Positions 46,195 to 55,549 of a stretch of DNA of 64,000 nt are shown here, one piece after another. The notes beneath the pieces were generated by a model. The model saw only the letters and a list, made by a program, of their open reading frames with translations, was not told the DNA's origin and ran no database searches. A program made the position numbers and the translations under genes. Source of the DNA: AP-15 sp963750195 (lineage in GTDB: Bacteria; Pseudomonadota; Alphaproteobacteria; ATCC43930; CGMCC-115725); NCBI GenBank assembly GCA_963750195.1, contig CAVVPS010000005.1, forward strand, positions 124,001-188,000, in the 5' to 3' direction. How positions within the stretch are numbered: position 1 is the stretch's first letter; every line of letters begins with the position of its first letter.

Positions 46195-47817
46195 CTATGC
46201 CGCGAGGCGCATCCGTTGTCGCACCATGTCCGACACCTTCTCGCCGATCATGATCGTCGCGGCGTTGGTGTTGCCGGATACGACCGTCGGCATGATCGAG
46301 GCGTCGGCGACACGCAGCCCGTCGAGCCCGTGCACCCGCAGCTCGGGGTCGACCACGGCCATCGCGTCGACCCCCATCTTGCAGGTGCTGGTCGGGTGAT
46401 AGACGGTGCCGCCGCGTCGCCGCGCGTAATCGAGCAGCTGCTCGTCGGTCTCGATCGCCGGGCCGGGCTGAAATTCCGACGCGATAAAGCGCTGCATGGC
46501 AGGGGTCGCCATGATCCGGCGCAACAGTTTGAGCCCGTCGACGATGGTTTGCTGGTCAGTCGGGGTCGCGAGGTAATTCGGATAGACCGCCGGCGGATCG
46601 GCCGGGTTGGCGCTTCGCAGCTCGATCCGGCCGCGGCTTTCCGGCCGCAACTGATAGACGATCGTCGTAAACCCCGACCATGGATGCAGCCCGTCCTGCG
46701 GCCGGTCGGCGCTGAACGGCGAGCATGAGCACTTGATGTCGGCCGAGGCCAGCTCCGGCCGGGTGCGCGCGAACAGCGCCGCGGGCGAGGTCCCCATCGC
46801 CAGCGGTCCGGTTTTGAACGCGTAGTATTGCAGCCCGGCTTTGAGCTTGCGCAGGTTGCTCTGCATCACGTCGTTGACCGTGATCGGCAATGCGCATTTG
46901 AATTTGAGCGGCGCCGAATAGTGGTCCTGCAGGCTCTGCCCGACCCCTGCCAAATGGTGCACGACCGGGACCCCTGTCGCCACCAGATGCTCGGCTTTGC
47001 CGATCCCGGACAGCATCAGCAATTGCGGCGAGTTGACTGCACCACCGCACAGGATGACTTCGCTCGCCGCCCGCGCGGTGCGGATCTGCCCGTCCTGGCG
47101 GAACGTGACGCCGGTGGCGCGCCGCCCGTCAAAGACGATCTTTTCGGTCAGCGCATTGGTGACGACGCGCAAATTGGCGCGGTTCATCGCCGGTCGCAGA
47201 TAGCCGACCGCGGTCGAGCAGCGCTTGCCGTTGCGGGTCGTCGTCTGGTGATAGCCGACGCCGTCCTGCCCGGCGCCGTTGAAATCGTCGTTGCGCGGAA
47301 AGCCCAAACTCGTCGCGCTTTCGATGAACGCCTCGCAGATCGGGTGCTTGTCCGGGACATCGGAGACGCAGAGCGGCCCGCCCGTCCCGTGGAATGCGTC
47401 CGCACCCCGCGTCTGGTCCTCGGAGCGCTTGAAATAGGGCAGCACGTCGTCGAACGCCCAGCCGGTGTTGCCGAGCTGGCGCCAATGGTCGAAATCCTCG
47501 GCCTGGCCGCGGATATAGACCATGCCGTTGATCGAGGACGACCCGCCCAGCACCTTGCCGCGCGGCCAGAACACACGGCGGTCGGCCGCACCCGGATCAG
47601 GCTCGGTCTCGTAGCACCAGTTGACCGACGGGTCGGCAAAGGTCTTGCCAAAGCCGAGCGGTATATGGATCCAGCGGTTTTTGTCCTCGCCGCCGGCTTC
47701 AAGCAGAACCACCCGCGTCGCCGGGTCCTCGCTCAACCGCGCGGCGACCGCGCATCCGGCCGAGCCAGCGCCGATCACGACGAAATCGGCCTCGATCACA
47801 TCCTGTTGTGCGGCCAT
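46195..47817 (-). CDS. GMC-family FAD oxidoreductase (choline/alcohol dehydrogenase type)
   Basis: Intact 540 residues. FAD-binding motif DFVVIGAGSAGCAVAARLSE with VLLEAGGED, GMC signature 1 FWPRGKVLGGSSSINGMVYIRG, signature 2 ILCGGAVNSPQLLMLSGIG, catalytic His region STCKMGVDAMAVVDPELRVHGLDGLRVADASIMPTVVSGNTNA. The overall form is close to choline dehydrogenase BetA, but the family also includes other alcohol dehydrogenases, so no symbol is given. Start at 47817 after GAGGGACG. Confidence 0.9.
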   Translation of the reverse strand: MAAQQDVIEADFVVIGAGSAGCAVAARLSEDPATRVVLLEAGGEDKNRWIHIPLGFGKTFADPSVNWCYETEPDPGAADRRVFWPRGKVLGGSSSINGMVYIRGQAEDFDHWRQLGNTGWAFDDVLPYFKRSEDQTRGADAFHGTGGPLCVSDVPDKHPICEAFIESATSLGFPRNDDFNGAGQDGVGYHQTTTRNGKRCSTAVGYLRPAMNRANLRVVTNALTEKIVFDGRRATGVTFRQDGQIRTARAASEVILCGGAVNSPQLLMLSGIGKAEHLVATGVPVVHHLAGVGQSLQDHYSAPLKFKCALPITVNDVMQSNLRKLKAGLQYYAFKTGPLAMGTSPAALFARTRPELASADIKCSCSPFSADRPQDGLHPWSGFTTIVYQLRPESRGRIELRSANPADPPAVYPNYLATPTDQQTIVDGLKLLRRIMATPAMQRFIASEFQPGPAIETDEQLLDYARRRGGTVYHPTSTCKMGVDAMAVVDPELRVHGLDGLRVADASIMPTVVSGNTNAATIMIGEKVSDMVRQRMRLAA

Positions 47818-47897
47818 CTGATCGTCCCTCTGTTCTTGCCAACGGGACTATAGTCGCCTCGCCGATCGGGAAACACCGAAACAAGGGAGGAATTGCC

Positions 47898-48383
47898 ATG
47901 CCCGTCTATCGTTTCGCATGGGCTGCGCTCGCGGTTTCGCTCGCCGCACCCGCGAGCGCGCAACTGCTCGACCACAAGGATCTGTCCCTGGCCACGGCCT
48001 TGGCCATCGCGACAACCGCCGCCGATACCTGCAAGGCGCAGGGCAACCGTGTGTCGGTGACCGTCGTCGGTCGCGAGGGCCAGGTAATCGTGCAGCTGCA
48101 CGGCGATGATTCCTCGCCGCATACGATCGAGAACAGCCAGCGCAAGGCCTACACCTCGCGCACCTTCCGGATCTCCTCCGGAGAGTTCACCGAGCGCGTC
48201 AAAAACAACCCGACCAATGGCGCGGTGCATCTTTCCTGGATCATCGCCAACCAGGGCGGCTTGCCGATCAAGCTCGGCAACGAGGTCATTGGTGGAGTTG
48301 GCGTCTCCGGTTCTCCCGGCGGCGACAAGGACGAGGTCTGCGCCAAGGCCGGGATCGACAAGGTCGCCGACCAGCTCAAATAG
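47898..48383 (+). CDS. GlcG/HbpS-family heme-binding-like secreted protein
   Basis: 161 residues from ATG at 47898 after GGGAGGAATTG. A signal peptide (MPVYRFAWAALAVSLAAPASAQ) precedes the mature part: DLSLATALAIATTAADTCKAQGN, VSVTVVGREGQVIVQLHGDD, RKAYTSRTFRISSGEFTERV and GGLPIKLGNEVIGGVGVSGSPGGDKDEVCAKAGIDKV, typical of the family. It is divergent from the GMC gene and 70 bp upstream of the ThDP enzyme on the same strand. Role unknown; some members bind heme. Confidence 0.88.
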   Translation: MPVYRFAWAALAVSLAAPASAQLLDHKDLSLATALAIATTAADTCKAQGNRVSVTVVGREGQVIVQLHGDDSSPHTIENSQRKAYTSRTFRISSGEFTERVKNNPTNGAVHLSWIIANQGGLPIKLGNEVIGGVGVSGSPGGDKDEVCAKAGIDKVADQLK

Positions 48384-48456
48384 CGATTGCGCCTTTCGGG
48401 CCACCGCGAGTTTCTGTATGCCTCGCGCCGCCGCATAGAATAAGGACGAGCCACCG

Positions 48457-50144
48457 ATGACCCAGACCGTTGCCCGGCTGCTCGCTGAAAGTCTCGAAGC
48501 GCACGATGTCGACCAGGTCTATTGCGTGCCCGGCGAAAGCTATGTCGGGCTGACCAGCGCTTTGATCGAGAAGAACTCGATCCGGGTCATCGTCTGCCGC
48601 CACGAGGGCGGCGCGGGCTATATGGCGGTCGCCGACGGCAGATTGCGCGACCGCGCCGGGGTGGCGATGGTGTCGCGCGGGCCGGGGTTGTCGAACGCGA
48701 TGGTGGCGTTGCATTCGGCCTATCACGACGCGACCCCGGTGGTGATGCTGGTGGGCCAAGTCGAGCGCAAAGATTTCGGCCGGCTCGCCCTGCAGGAGCA
48801 GAACTATTCGCGCCTCTTATCGGACGTGACCAAACAGGTCATCGAGGTCAACGAGCCCGAGCAGGCATCGGAGGCGATCGCCCGCGCCTTCCATATCGCG
48901 GAAAGCGGCACCCCCGGGCCGGTCGCGGTGATCCTGCCCGAGGACATCTTCGACGAGGAGACCGACGCCACCCTCGACCCGGCGCGGCCGCGCGTCGTCG
49001 CCGGGCCGCGGCCCAACGATCTTGACCGCCTCGCCGTGATGCTCGAAGCGGCCGAGCGGCCGCTGGTGCTGGTCGGCGGCGCGCTCTTGGCCGACGCGGT
49101 GCACGATAATGCTGTCTACGGAGATCTAAATCGGCTGGCCGAGGAATGGGTCTTGCCGATCAACCCGACCCACCGCCGGCCGCAATTGTTCGATGCGACC
49201 CACCCGCATTACGGCGGCTATATGGGCATCCGCGTACCGCCGGCCTTGATTGGCGAGATGAAGCGCGCCGATTTGATGGTGGCGCTCGGTGAGCGGATGA
49301 CCAACTCGGTCAGCCAGTCCTACAGTTTCCCGTCGGCGCCGCAGCCGCAATTGCCGTTCGTCCATATCTGGCCCGACCCCAACGAGGTCGGCCGAGTTTG
49401 GCGTCCGGATCTCGGCATGCCGTGCAGTCCCTATGAGGTGATCAAGGGGTTGTTGCGCCGGGCCGTGCCATCCGACGCCAGAAAGCGCCGCGGCTGGGTC
49501 GACGGGCTGCACGCAATCCACCGCAAATTGTTGGCCAAGGAATGGGAGCCGACCTCGGACGGGATTAACTTTGCCGCGATCGTTTGCGAGGTCGACAAAC
49601 ATCTCGCCCCCGACGCCACGGTTACTACCGATGCCGGCAATTTCGGCAGTTTCGTGCACCGCTACATCGGCTTCCGCCAGGGCCAGGTGTTCCTGGCCTC
49701 GGTGGTCGGCGCGATGGGCTCGGGCGTGCCGATGGCGGTGGCGGCGGCCTTGCGTCGGCCGAATACGCAGGTCGTCGCGTTCGTCGGCGACGGCGGCGCG
49801 CTGATGACCGGGAACGAGATCGCCACCGCGCTCCAATACGGCGCCAATCCGATCATGATCATCTCCGACAACAGCATGTACGGCACGATCGGCATGCACT
49901 CCTATGTGCGCTACCCCGAACGCCCGTTCATGGACGGCGTGCGGCTCACCAACCCCGACTTCGCCCAATGGGCCCGCTCGTTCGGCGCCGAAGGCATCAC
50001 CATCCGCAGCGAGGACCGAGATCGCCGACGGCATCGCCCGGGCCTTCGCGGTCAAGACAACGCCCGGTTGTCGTCCACTGCCTGACCTCGGCCATCCAGA
50101 TGAGCGCCTGGCGCCGGTATGCGGGTGCGGAGAAGTTGCCGTAG
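48457..50144 (+). CDS. Thiamine-diphosphate-dependent enzyme (acetolactate synthase family), frameshifted near its end
   Basis: About 561 residues. The PYR domain begins TVARLLAESLEAHDVDQVYCVPGESYVGLTSAL with the catalytic Glu in VCRHEGGAGYMAVADG. The PP domain has the ThDP-metal motif VAFVGDGGALMTGNEIATALQYGANPIMIISDNSMYG. Breaks near 50015 (GAGGACCGAG, one A too many relative to the second copy) and 50066 (one G too many) affect the C-terminal part AEIADGIARAFAVKT and VVVHCLTSAIQMSAWRRY. Related to acetolactate synthase large subunit-like decarboxylases; substrate not determined. Its 3' 230 bp are duplicated at 51905-52131. Confidence 0.88.
49915..50144 (+). repeat. First copy of the duplicated ThDP gene 3' end
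   Basis: This 230-bp segment and 51905-52131 are direct repeats about 92% identical (about 18 differing positions out of 228 aligned, counted by eye). Between them lies a 1.76-kb cassette with two leftward genes. The pattern is that of a cassette inserted into the 3' end of a gene while supplying a replacement end. Confidence 0.85.
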
Positions 50145-50177
50145 GCCAGAACCTGACTCCCGTCACTGGTCTCACAG

Positions 50178-51391
50178 TCATGACGAATTGGGATTTATCG
50201 AGCCTATGGGGTATTCCTCTACATGACGAGTTGAGATTATCGGAGACCTAAAATAGCCCAGGCTTTCGCTCAACCAATTTGCCTCTTTCTCGTCTTCAAC
50301 AGTCCATTCCGGTTTGTCTATCAGACAAAGCCCGAAGGATAGGCCTCTTTCACCGTCATCGGCGCGCTCGGACGCTATCCCAACCACCGTGCCGGCGTTT
50401 GGATGCCGTGATCGCGCGATTAGGCACCGCGCAGTTAACTCCGCAATACGGTGTTGGGAATCGATGTTCCGCTCTGCTGCCATGAAAACATACACGACAT
50501 CAGACAGCGACTGAACCATCCGGGCACGGACTTTCCCGCCCAGCAGCACTTCCGTCAGGTTCTCACCAAGGAAACGGCGATAAAAGCGATTTTCCCGCGC
50601 GAGGACCCGGAGCACCCGTTCAGCCTCCGACGGTGGTTGAACGTATAGAAGGTTATCCGCAATAAGATCCTTGCTAATGTACTCAATCATATTATCCCAA
50701 GCGTAGCTGGCGCGGTCGGCGTCTTGGCGTGCTCTATTTTCTTCCGAGCCGGTGAAGCCCGGCCACAATGTATCGTCCACCACGATTACATCATGTCCAT
50801 CTGGAAACGATCGATTATTGCTCAAATAGAAGGCCAAAAGATGTTCCTCACCGGGGCATATCGCGCGGTGGCCGGCTTCGATAAAGCTGCGTTTTGCGCC
50901 GAGGTAATGATTAGGTCGCAGATTGTGTCCAGGTGGCGCAGGAGAATTGGAAAGCTGACCTCATCCATGACATGGATGAATCCCTTGCCAAAATCGCCCA
51001 TACGAAGACCCATGCGTCCTTGGCTCCCAAATGCGACGCACAGCCGATGTATCTGTCGTCGGTCTGTTGGCGGCAGCAGCAGCGTTCGCCCTGAGCGGTC
51101 GCGAACGCTGCTGACGCCAGTGAGAAATCTTTCCGCGCCGTAGACCTGCTTAACTGACGCGTCTATCGCTTTGCGATGCCATTTGTCGGCTGTGATCCTG
51201 GTCGGCTCAGAAGCGAGCCGGACATCCTTGACAGAAAGGATAATTATTTCAGGATCACAAACCACCAAATAGTCGCAAAGCTCCTTGCTTCCGTCTTTTC
51301 CGATGGGATTTGCCATTCCCCATAATGAGAGAAATGTTCTGCCACACTGTACCGCGACAAACTGTTCGGACGCATTGATGCCACCGGACAT
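50178..51391 (-). CDS. PD-(D/E)XK-like nuclease candidate of inserted cassette, frameshifted
   Basis: About 404 residues after joining two frames near 50860. From ATG at 51391: GGINASEQFVAVQCGRTFLSLWGMANPIGKDGSKELCDYLVVCDPEIIILSVKDVRL, where C-D-Y-L-V-V...S-V-K fits a D-x(n)-S-x-K nuclease core, then KWHRKAIDASVKQVYGAERFL. The second part reads CPGEEHLLAFYLSNNRSF, DVIVVDDTLWPGF and a long helical tail ending EEYPIGSINPNSS. No established family name is offered. It begins 26 bp after the HTH gene's stop, on the same strand, so the two form one unit. Confidence 0.55.
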
Positions 51392-51417
51392 GCCTTGAAT
51401 AGCTCCCGATCCCACTA

Positions 51418-51760
51418 TCAAATTGCGATCTTGGTTTCGATCGCATCGTAATCGGCGCGCTGGCCGGCATCCGTGGAGTCCAGAGGTCCCGCCGTCGTCA
51501 GAGCTTGGACATCGGCATGGACGTTGCTGTAATCGCGACCGAGTGCCTTTGCCAGGGCGCGAACGCTGGCGACCTTCTGCCGACGAACGTAGCGCAGCAG
51601 CTCCATTCGTTTGCCGGTCAGGACGCGGGCGAGGGCGTCCCAGCTCTCGAGGGCCGATATGGCGCTCGCGGAATGATTCGCCCCGTTCCGCGCGGTGCCA
51701 GGCATCGACGAACCGGCGCGCCGCGTCGTCTTCGATCGCCCCACCGACCGTAATCTTCAC
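51418..51760 (-). CDS. Winged-HTH DNA-binding protein (HVO_A0114-like), frameshifted
   Basis: About 114 residues. GTG at 51760 gives VKITVGGAIEDDAARRFVDAWHRAERGES; after a break near 51655 it continues ESWDALARVLTGKRMELLRYVRRQKVASVRALAKALGRDYSNVHADVQALTTAG and ends AGQRADYDAIETKIAI. The tail and the helix-turn-helix pattern match the HVO_A0114 group of small regulators, which commonly sit next to a toxin- or nuclease-like gene. Here the neighbour downstream is a nuclease candidate. Confidence 0.65.
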
Positions 51761-51904
51761 GTCGCTCGTTTGCCACCTCGCAGGGCCCGCACATCTGACC
51801 AGAAATCGATCACCAATTGATCGCCCGTAGTAACAGATAAGTCCCCTCCTCACCTTTGAAATGCCGATGGCTACCTTTCCCCCGCTCGTTGTCGTATCCG
51901 ACGT

Positions 51905-52131
51905 CCCGAACGCCCGTTCATGGATGGCGTGCGGCTAACCAACCCCGACTTCGCCCAATGGGCCGCTCGTTTGGCGCCGAAGGCATCACCATCCGCACCG
52001 AGGCCGAGATCGCCGACGGCATCGCCCGGGCCTTCGCCGTCAAGACCCGCCCCGTCGTCGTCCACTGCCTGACCTCGGCCATCCAGATGAGCGCCTGGCG
52101 CCGCTACACGCGCTCGGAGACATTGCCGTAG
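51905..52131 (+). pseudogene. Second copy of ThDP gene 3' end, orphan fragment
   Basis: Encodes the last about 75 residues of the ThDP enzyme (FGAEGITIRTEAEIADGIAR, then VVVHCLTSAIQMSAWRRYTR) without the rest of the gene. It lacks one C at about 51964 relative to the first copy. Immediately before 51905 the sequence has no match to the ThDP gene, marking the right edge of the cassette. Confidence 0.85.
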
Positions 52132-52164
52132 TTTCCTACGCGCCCGGCTCGCTATCGCCGCCGC

Positions 52165-53569
52165 CTAGCGCACGGGGGCGCGGCCGCTGACCTCGGCGCC
52201 GGCGTCGGGCGACATCCGCAGAAAGAACGGCACCGACAGCAGTGAGATCATCGCGACCCCGACAAAGACCGGGTAGAAATCGGGCGCAGCGAGGCTGGTG
52301 CCGCCACGCAGGGTTAGTACGGTGTGCAGCAGCAGCGCGGCGGTGGCGACACCCGCGGTCTGCGAGAGTTGCTGCGCCATGCTGGTCAGGCTGGTGGCGC
52401 GGCTCAGCATCGCGGGCGGCACGTCGGCATAGCTCAGGGTGTTGATGCTGGTCATCTGCAACGAGCGGAAGAACCCGCCGGCGAGCAGTGCCAGAAAAAT
52501 CACCAGATGCGGCGTGGAGGGCCGAAACAAGCTGTAGCCGAACAGGAACGCGGCGCTGATCACCGCATCGCCGACGAGCACGACGCGAAACCCCAGGGTG
52601 CGCAGTACGCGAACAGCCGACGTCTTCATCAGCATCGCCCCGGCGGCGCTGGCAAAGGTCAACATCCCGGAGTTCAGCGCGCTGAGGCCAAACCCGACCT
52701 GCAGCATCAATGGCAATAGGAACGGCAAGGCGCCGAGCCCCATGCGAAACAGAAAGCCGCCGATCGAGGCCATCGCATAGGTCGGGATCTTCAACAGGGC
52801 GAGATCGATGATCGGATGCGAGACGCGGTAGGCGTGGCGGACATAAAAGGCGAGGCACACCGCGCCGACGGCCAATAATGCGATCACCAGGATATTCGGC
52901 AATGCGCCGCGCCCGACATTCTCGAAGCCGAAGGCGAGGCTCGCCAGGCCGATCCCGGTCAGCGCGAAACCGGCGAGGTCGAACGGCCGGCGTCCGGTTT
53001 CCTTGAGGTCGCCGACCAGCAGATTGACCAGGATGATACCCAGAACCCCGATCGGAATATTGATGAAGAAGATCCAGCGCCACGATGCAAAAGTGACGAT
53101 AAACCCCCCAACCGGCGGTCCGAGGACCGGCCCGATCAAGGCCGGCACGCTGACATAGGACATCGCCCGCACCAGGTCGGATTTCGCTACGGTCCGCAGC
53201 AGCACGAGACGCCCGACGGGCACCATCAGCGCTCCGCCCATGCCTTGAAGGATGCGGGCCGCCACGAGGGTCGGCAGCGAGTTCGAAAAGCCGCATGCGA
53301 TCGAGCCCAGGGTGAAGACAATGATCGCCAAGCTGAACACGCGGCGCGCGCCGAAGCGGTCCGCGGTCCAGCCGCTGATCGGGATGAAGACGGCGAGGCT
53401 CAACAGATAACAGGTGATCGCGACGTTGAGGCGCAGCGGGCTTTCGCCGAGCGACCGCGCGATCGTTGGCAATGCCGTGGCGATCACCGTCGAAATCGAG
53501 GTTTTGCATGAACATCGCGCAGGCGACGACCAAAGGCACCAGGACCCGGCTAGACAAGGTCACGCGCAT
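52165..53569 (-). CDS. DHA2-type MFS multidrug transporter, frameshifted at start
   Basis: Inner-membrane exporter of about 467 residues with 14 predicted helices. ATG at 53569 gives MRVTLSSRVLVPLVVACAMF and MQNLD; after a break near 53495 it continues VIATALPTIARSLGESPLRL (the D1-type motif), FIPISGWTADRFGARRVF (motif A), ARILQGMGGALMVPVGRLVLL, SVPALIGPVLGPPVGGFIVTF (motif C), FFINIPIGVLGIILV. The stop-start TGATG overlap with the 62-codon ORF upstream points to coupling. Confidence 0.87.
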
Positions 53570-53757
53570 CAGTGCTTCGCCGCCGCTCGGTGGCAGCCGA
53601 TGGAAACGGCCGTCAACGCGGTCCCCAGCCGGTCCGCAACGTCTTGCAGGTCGGTCGGAGACTCGCAAAACCTGTTAGCGGCACTCCGGCCGTCGGCCGT
53701 CAGCTCTATCCTGCAGAAGGCACCCCGCGAATGATGGTTAGTGTATATCATAGACAA
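53569..53757 (-). CDS. Short ORF coupled to the MFS gene, possible regulator remnant
   Basis: Up to 62 residues (start TTG at 53757 or ATG at 53751), ending AVSIGCHRAAAKH with TGA overlapping the transporter's ATG. The middle RIELTADGRSAANRF is reminiscent of the wing and first dimer helix of MarR-type proteins (compare L-T-x-x-G-R), which often precede drug pumps, so it may be the 3' remnant of such a regulator. The start region contains GTATA...TATAC half sites at 53743-53764. Weak case. Confidence 0.35.
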   Translation of the reverse strand: MSMIYTNHHSRGAFCRIELTADGRSAANRFCESPTDLQDVADRLGTALTAVSIGCHRAAAKH

Positions 53758-53820
53758 AGTATACCGCGTACCGAGATCACTCAGAAGCGCGTTGGCGTCG
53801 GGGGTCCGTTGCGCGCACCG

Positions 53821-54069
53821 GTGAAATACCGCTGGCTGGTTGCTGTTGCGGCCCTCGTGACTTTAGCCAATTGCGATCCCGTGGAGGTTATCGAGGGCTC
53901 GGACACCCATGTTTCGGTCCGCTACGATGGCGTCATGAACGGCCTTGACCAGGCGACCGAGCTCGCGAAGACGTCCTGCGCGGCGCACGGCAAGACCGCC
54001 AAATTGCGCAAAACCTATTACGAGGGTCTCGGCGCCGGCGAACGCTTCGCTTTTTTCGACTGCGTCTGA
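53821..54069 (+). CDS. Small lipoprotein
   Basis: 82 residues from GTG at 53821. VKYRWLVAVAALVTLANCDP is a lipoprotein signal with lipobox T-L-A-N-C. The mature part has VSVRYDGVMNGLDQATELAKTSCAAHGKTAKLRKTYYEGLG and ends AFFDCV, with two further Cys that may pair. The pattern A-x-x-x-C-x-x-x-G-K-x-A resembles small outer-membrane-associated lipoproteins of alphaproteobacteria. Function unknown. Confidence 0.6.
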   Translation: MKYRWLVAVAALVTLANCDPVEVIEGSDTHVSVRYDGVMNGLDQATELAKTSCAAHGKTAKLRKTYYEGLGAGERFAFFDCV

Positions 54070-54188
54070 GTTTCAGGCGACTCGGCTACGTTGCTGGCGC
54101 GCCGAGACCAGCAACGGAGAATGGGTCAGCCTGACGGCTGGCGGCGACAAAGAATGAACCGCTGCAGCGTAACGACAGGTTACCCCCA

Positions 54189-54210
54189 CCTCCCCCGTTA
54201 ACGGGGGAGG
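54189..54210. repeat. Perfect GC-rich palindrome between convergent genes
   Basis: Arms CCTCCCCCGTT and AACGGGGGAGG form a perfect 22-bp palindrome between the lipoprotein gene and the convergent amidohydrolase. It belongs to the same CCTCCCCC...GGGGGAGG type as the repeats at 59253, 59658 and 62872 and could serve as a two-way terminator. Confidence 0.75.
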
Positions 54211-54230
54211 GCAAAGAGCGGCGGGTCAGG

Positions 54231-55382
54231 CTATTGGTGCAGTTGGTAGAGGCGGGTCACGTTTTCGCTGGTGATCTTGCGCCGTACGGCCGGGGAGATC
54301 TGGGCGAGATTGCGATCGAGGGTGGCGCGCGAGCCGGGCCAGATGCAGTCGGGATGCGGATAATCGGCGCCCCAGATGATGTTGTCCTCGCCGATTAAGG
54401 GGATGATCGGTTCGAGGAACTGGTCCTGCTGATAGGTGACGTAGCCTTGGCGGCGGAAATAATCGCTCGGCTTCAGCTTGAAGTTAAGGCTTTTCGCCCG
54501 ATCGGCATACTCGGTATCGAGCCGGTCGAAGACATAGGGCAGCCAGGTCACGCCGGATTCGCCAAGCACGAAATTGAAATCGGGATATTTCTCGCACGCG
54601 CCCGAGGCCAGCACTGACACAAGCACTTCCATCGTGTCGAGCTGGAACAAGGCCGAGCGCACCAGCCTCCACTGAGTGAAGTATTTCTGCTCCTGCTCGG
54701 GCGAGTCGGGGGCGCGCAACGCTTTGAACCCGGTCGAGTGGAACGAGATCGGGAACTTGCATTCGGCCGCCGCCTCCCACAACGGAAACCAGAGATCGGT
54801 ATAGAGCGGCGGGGTCATCCGCTTGAAGGCGAGATCGCCGCCGCGCAGGCCCATCTTGGCGCACCGCCGCACTTCGGCCGCGGCCTCAAGCGGGTCGGTG
54901 TTCGGGATGATCGCCAGCGGAAAAACGCGGTTGGGATCGGCGCGCTTGGCGAAATCGGCGACCCAGTCATTATAGGTCTTGTCGGTCCAGGCGCGCAGCG
55001 ATGCGTCGTCGATCAAATCGTTGACCATCAGGCAGCCATAGATGATTTCGGCGTCCTGGCCGTCGCGGTCGAGATCGGCGATCCGCAATTCAGGCGTGGT
55101 CGGCCGCGGCTTGGCGCCGGGCTTGGAGCTCCACTCGAAGCCGCTGTCCTTCATCTCGTCGATATGACCGAACATCCCTTTCTGGTACGGCAGGAATCCC
55201 GGGCCGATACCGTTCCACATGCCCCTATCCTGGTCGTCGACGAACCAGTGCAGCCCATCGTCCTTTTCCACGACGCGCGGCGCCAGTTGCTTCCATTTCT
55301 GCGGCGCCTCCGACGACCACAGATCGGGCGGCAGGTACGTCAGGTCGATGTGATTGTCGCCCGAGATCAGCTTTTCCGGCAT
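54231..55382 (-). CDS. Amidohydrolase family protein (ACMSD-like)
   Basis: Metal-dependent TIM-barrel hydrolase or decarboxylase of the amidohydrolase-2 group. Intact 383 residues: ISGDNHIDLTYLPPDLW, IYGCLMVNDLIDD, RVFPLAIIPNTDPLEAAAEVRRCAKMGLRG, AECKFPISFHSTGF (metal His), YPDFNFVLGESGVTWLPYVFDRLD, NIIWGADYPHPDCIWPGS (catalytic Asp). Related enzymes decarboxylate aromatic acids or hydrolyse cyclic substrates; the substrate here is unknown. Start at 55382. Confidence 0.88.
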   Translation of the reverse strand: MPEKLISGDNHIDLTYLPPDLWSSEAPQKWKQLAPRVVEKDDGLHWFVDDQDRGMWNGIGPGFLPYQKGMFGHIDEMKDSGFEWSSKPGAKPRPTTPELRIADLDRDGQDAEIIYGCLMVNDLIDDASLRAWTDKTYNDWVADFAKRADPNRVFPLAIIPNTDPLEAAAEVRRCAKMGLRGGDLAFKRMTPPLYTDLWFPLWEAAAECKFPISFHSTGFKALRAPDSPEQEQKYFTQWRLVRSALFQLDTMEVLVSVLASGACEKYPDFNFVLGESGVTWLPYVFDRLDTEYADRAKSLNFKLKPSDYFRRQGYVTYQQDQFLEPIIPLIGEDNIIWGADYPHPDCIWPGSRATLDRNLAQISPAVRRKITSENVTRLYQLHQ

Positions 55383-55549
55383 GGCGCGCTCCTGTTGCCT
55401 TACGCAAGGATGTCATTGCGTCGACAATCGCATCGTACGTGGAGCGCGCCGGCCGCGCCACAGAAATGCGGCATACGCCCCTCGCGTGACGTGCATACCA
55501 GGGGCTATGATCGACTTCGACAAGCATCAATGGAGAAGGGAGAGGACGC

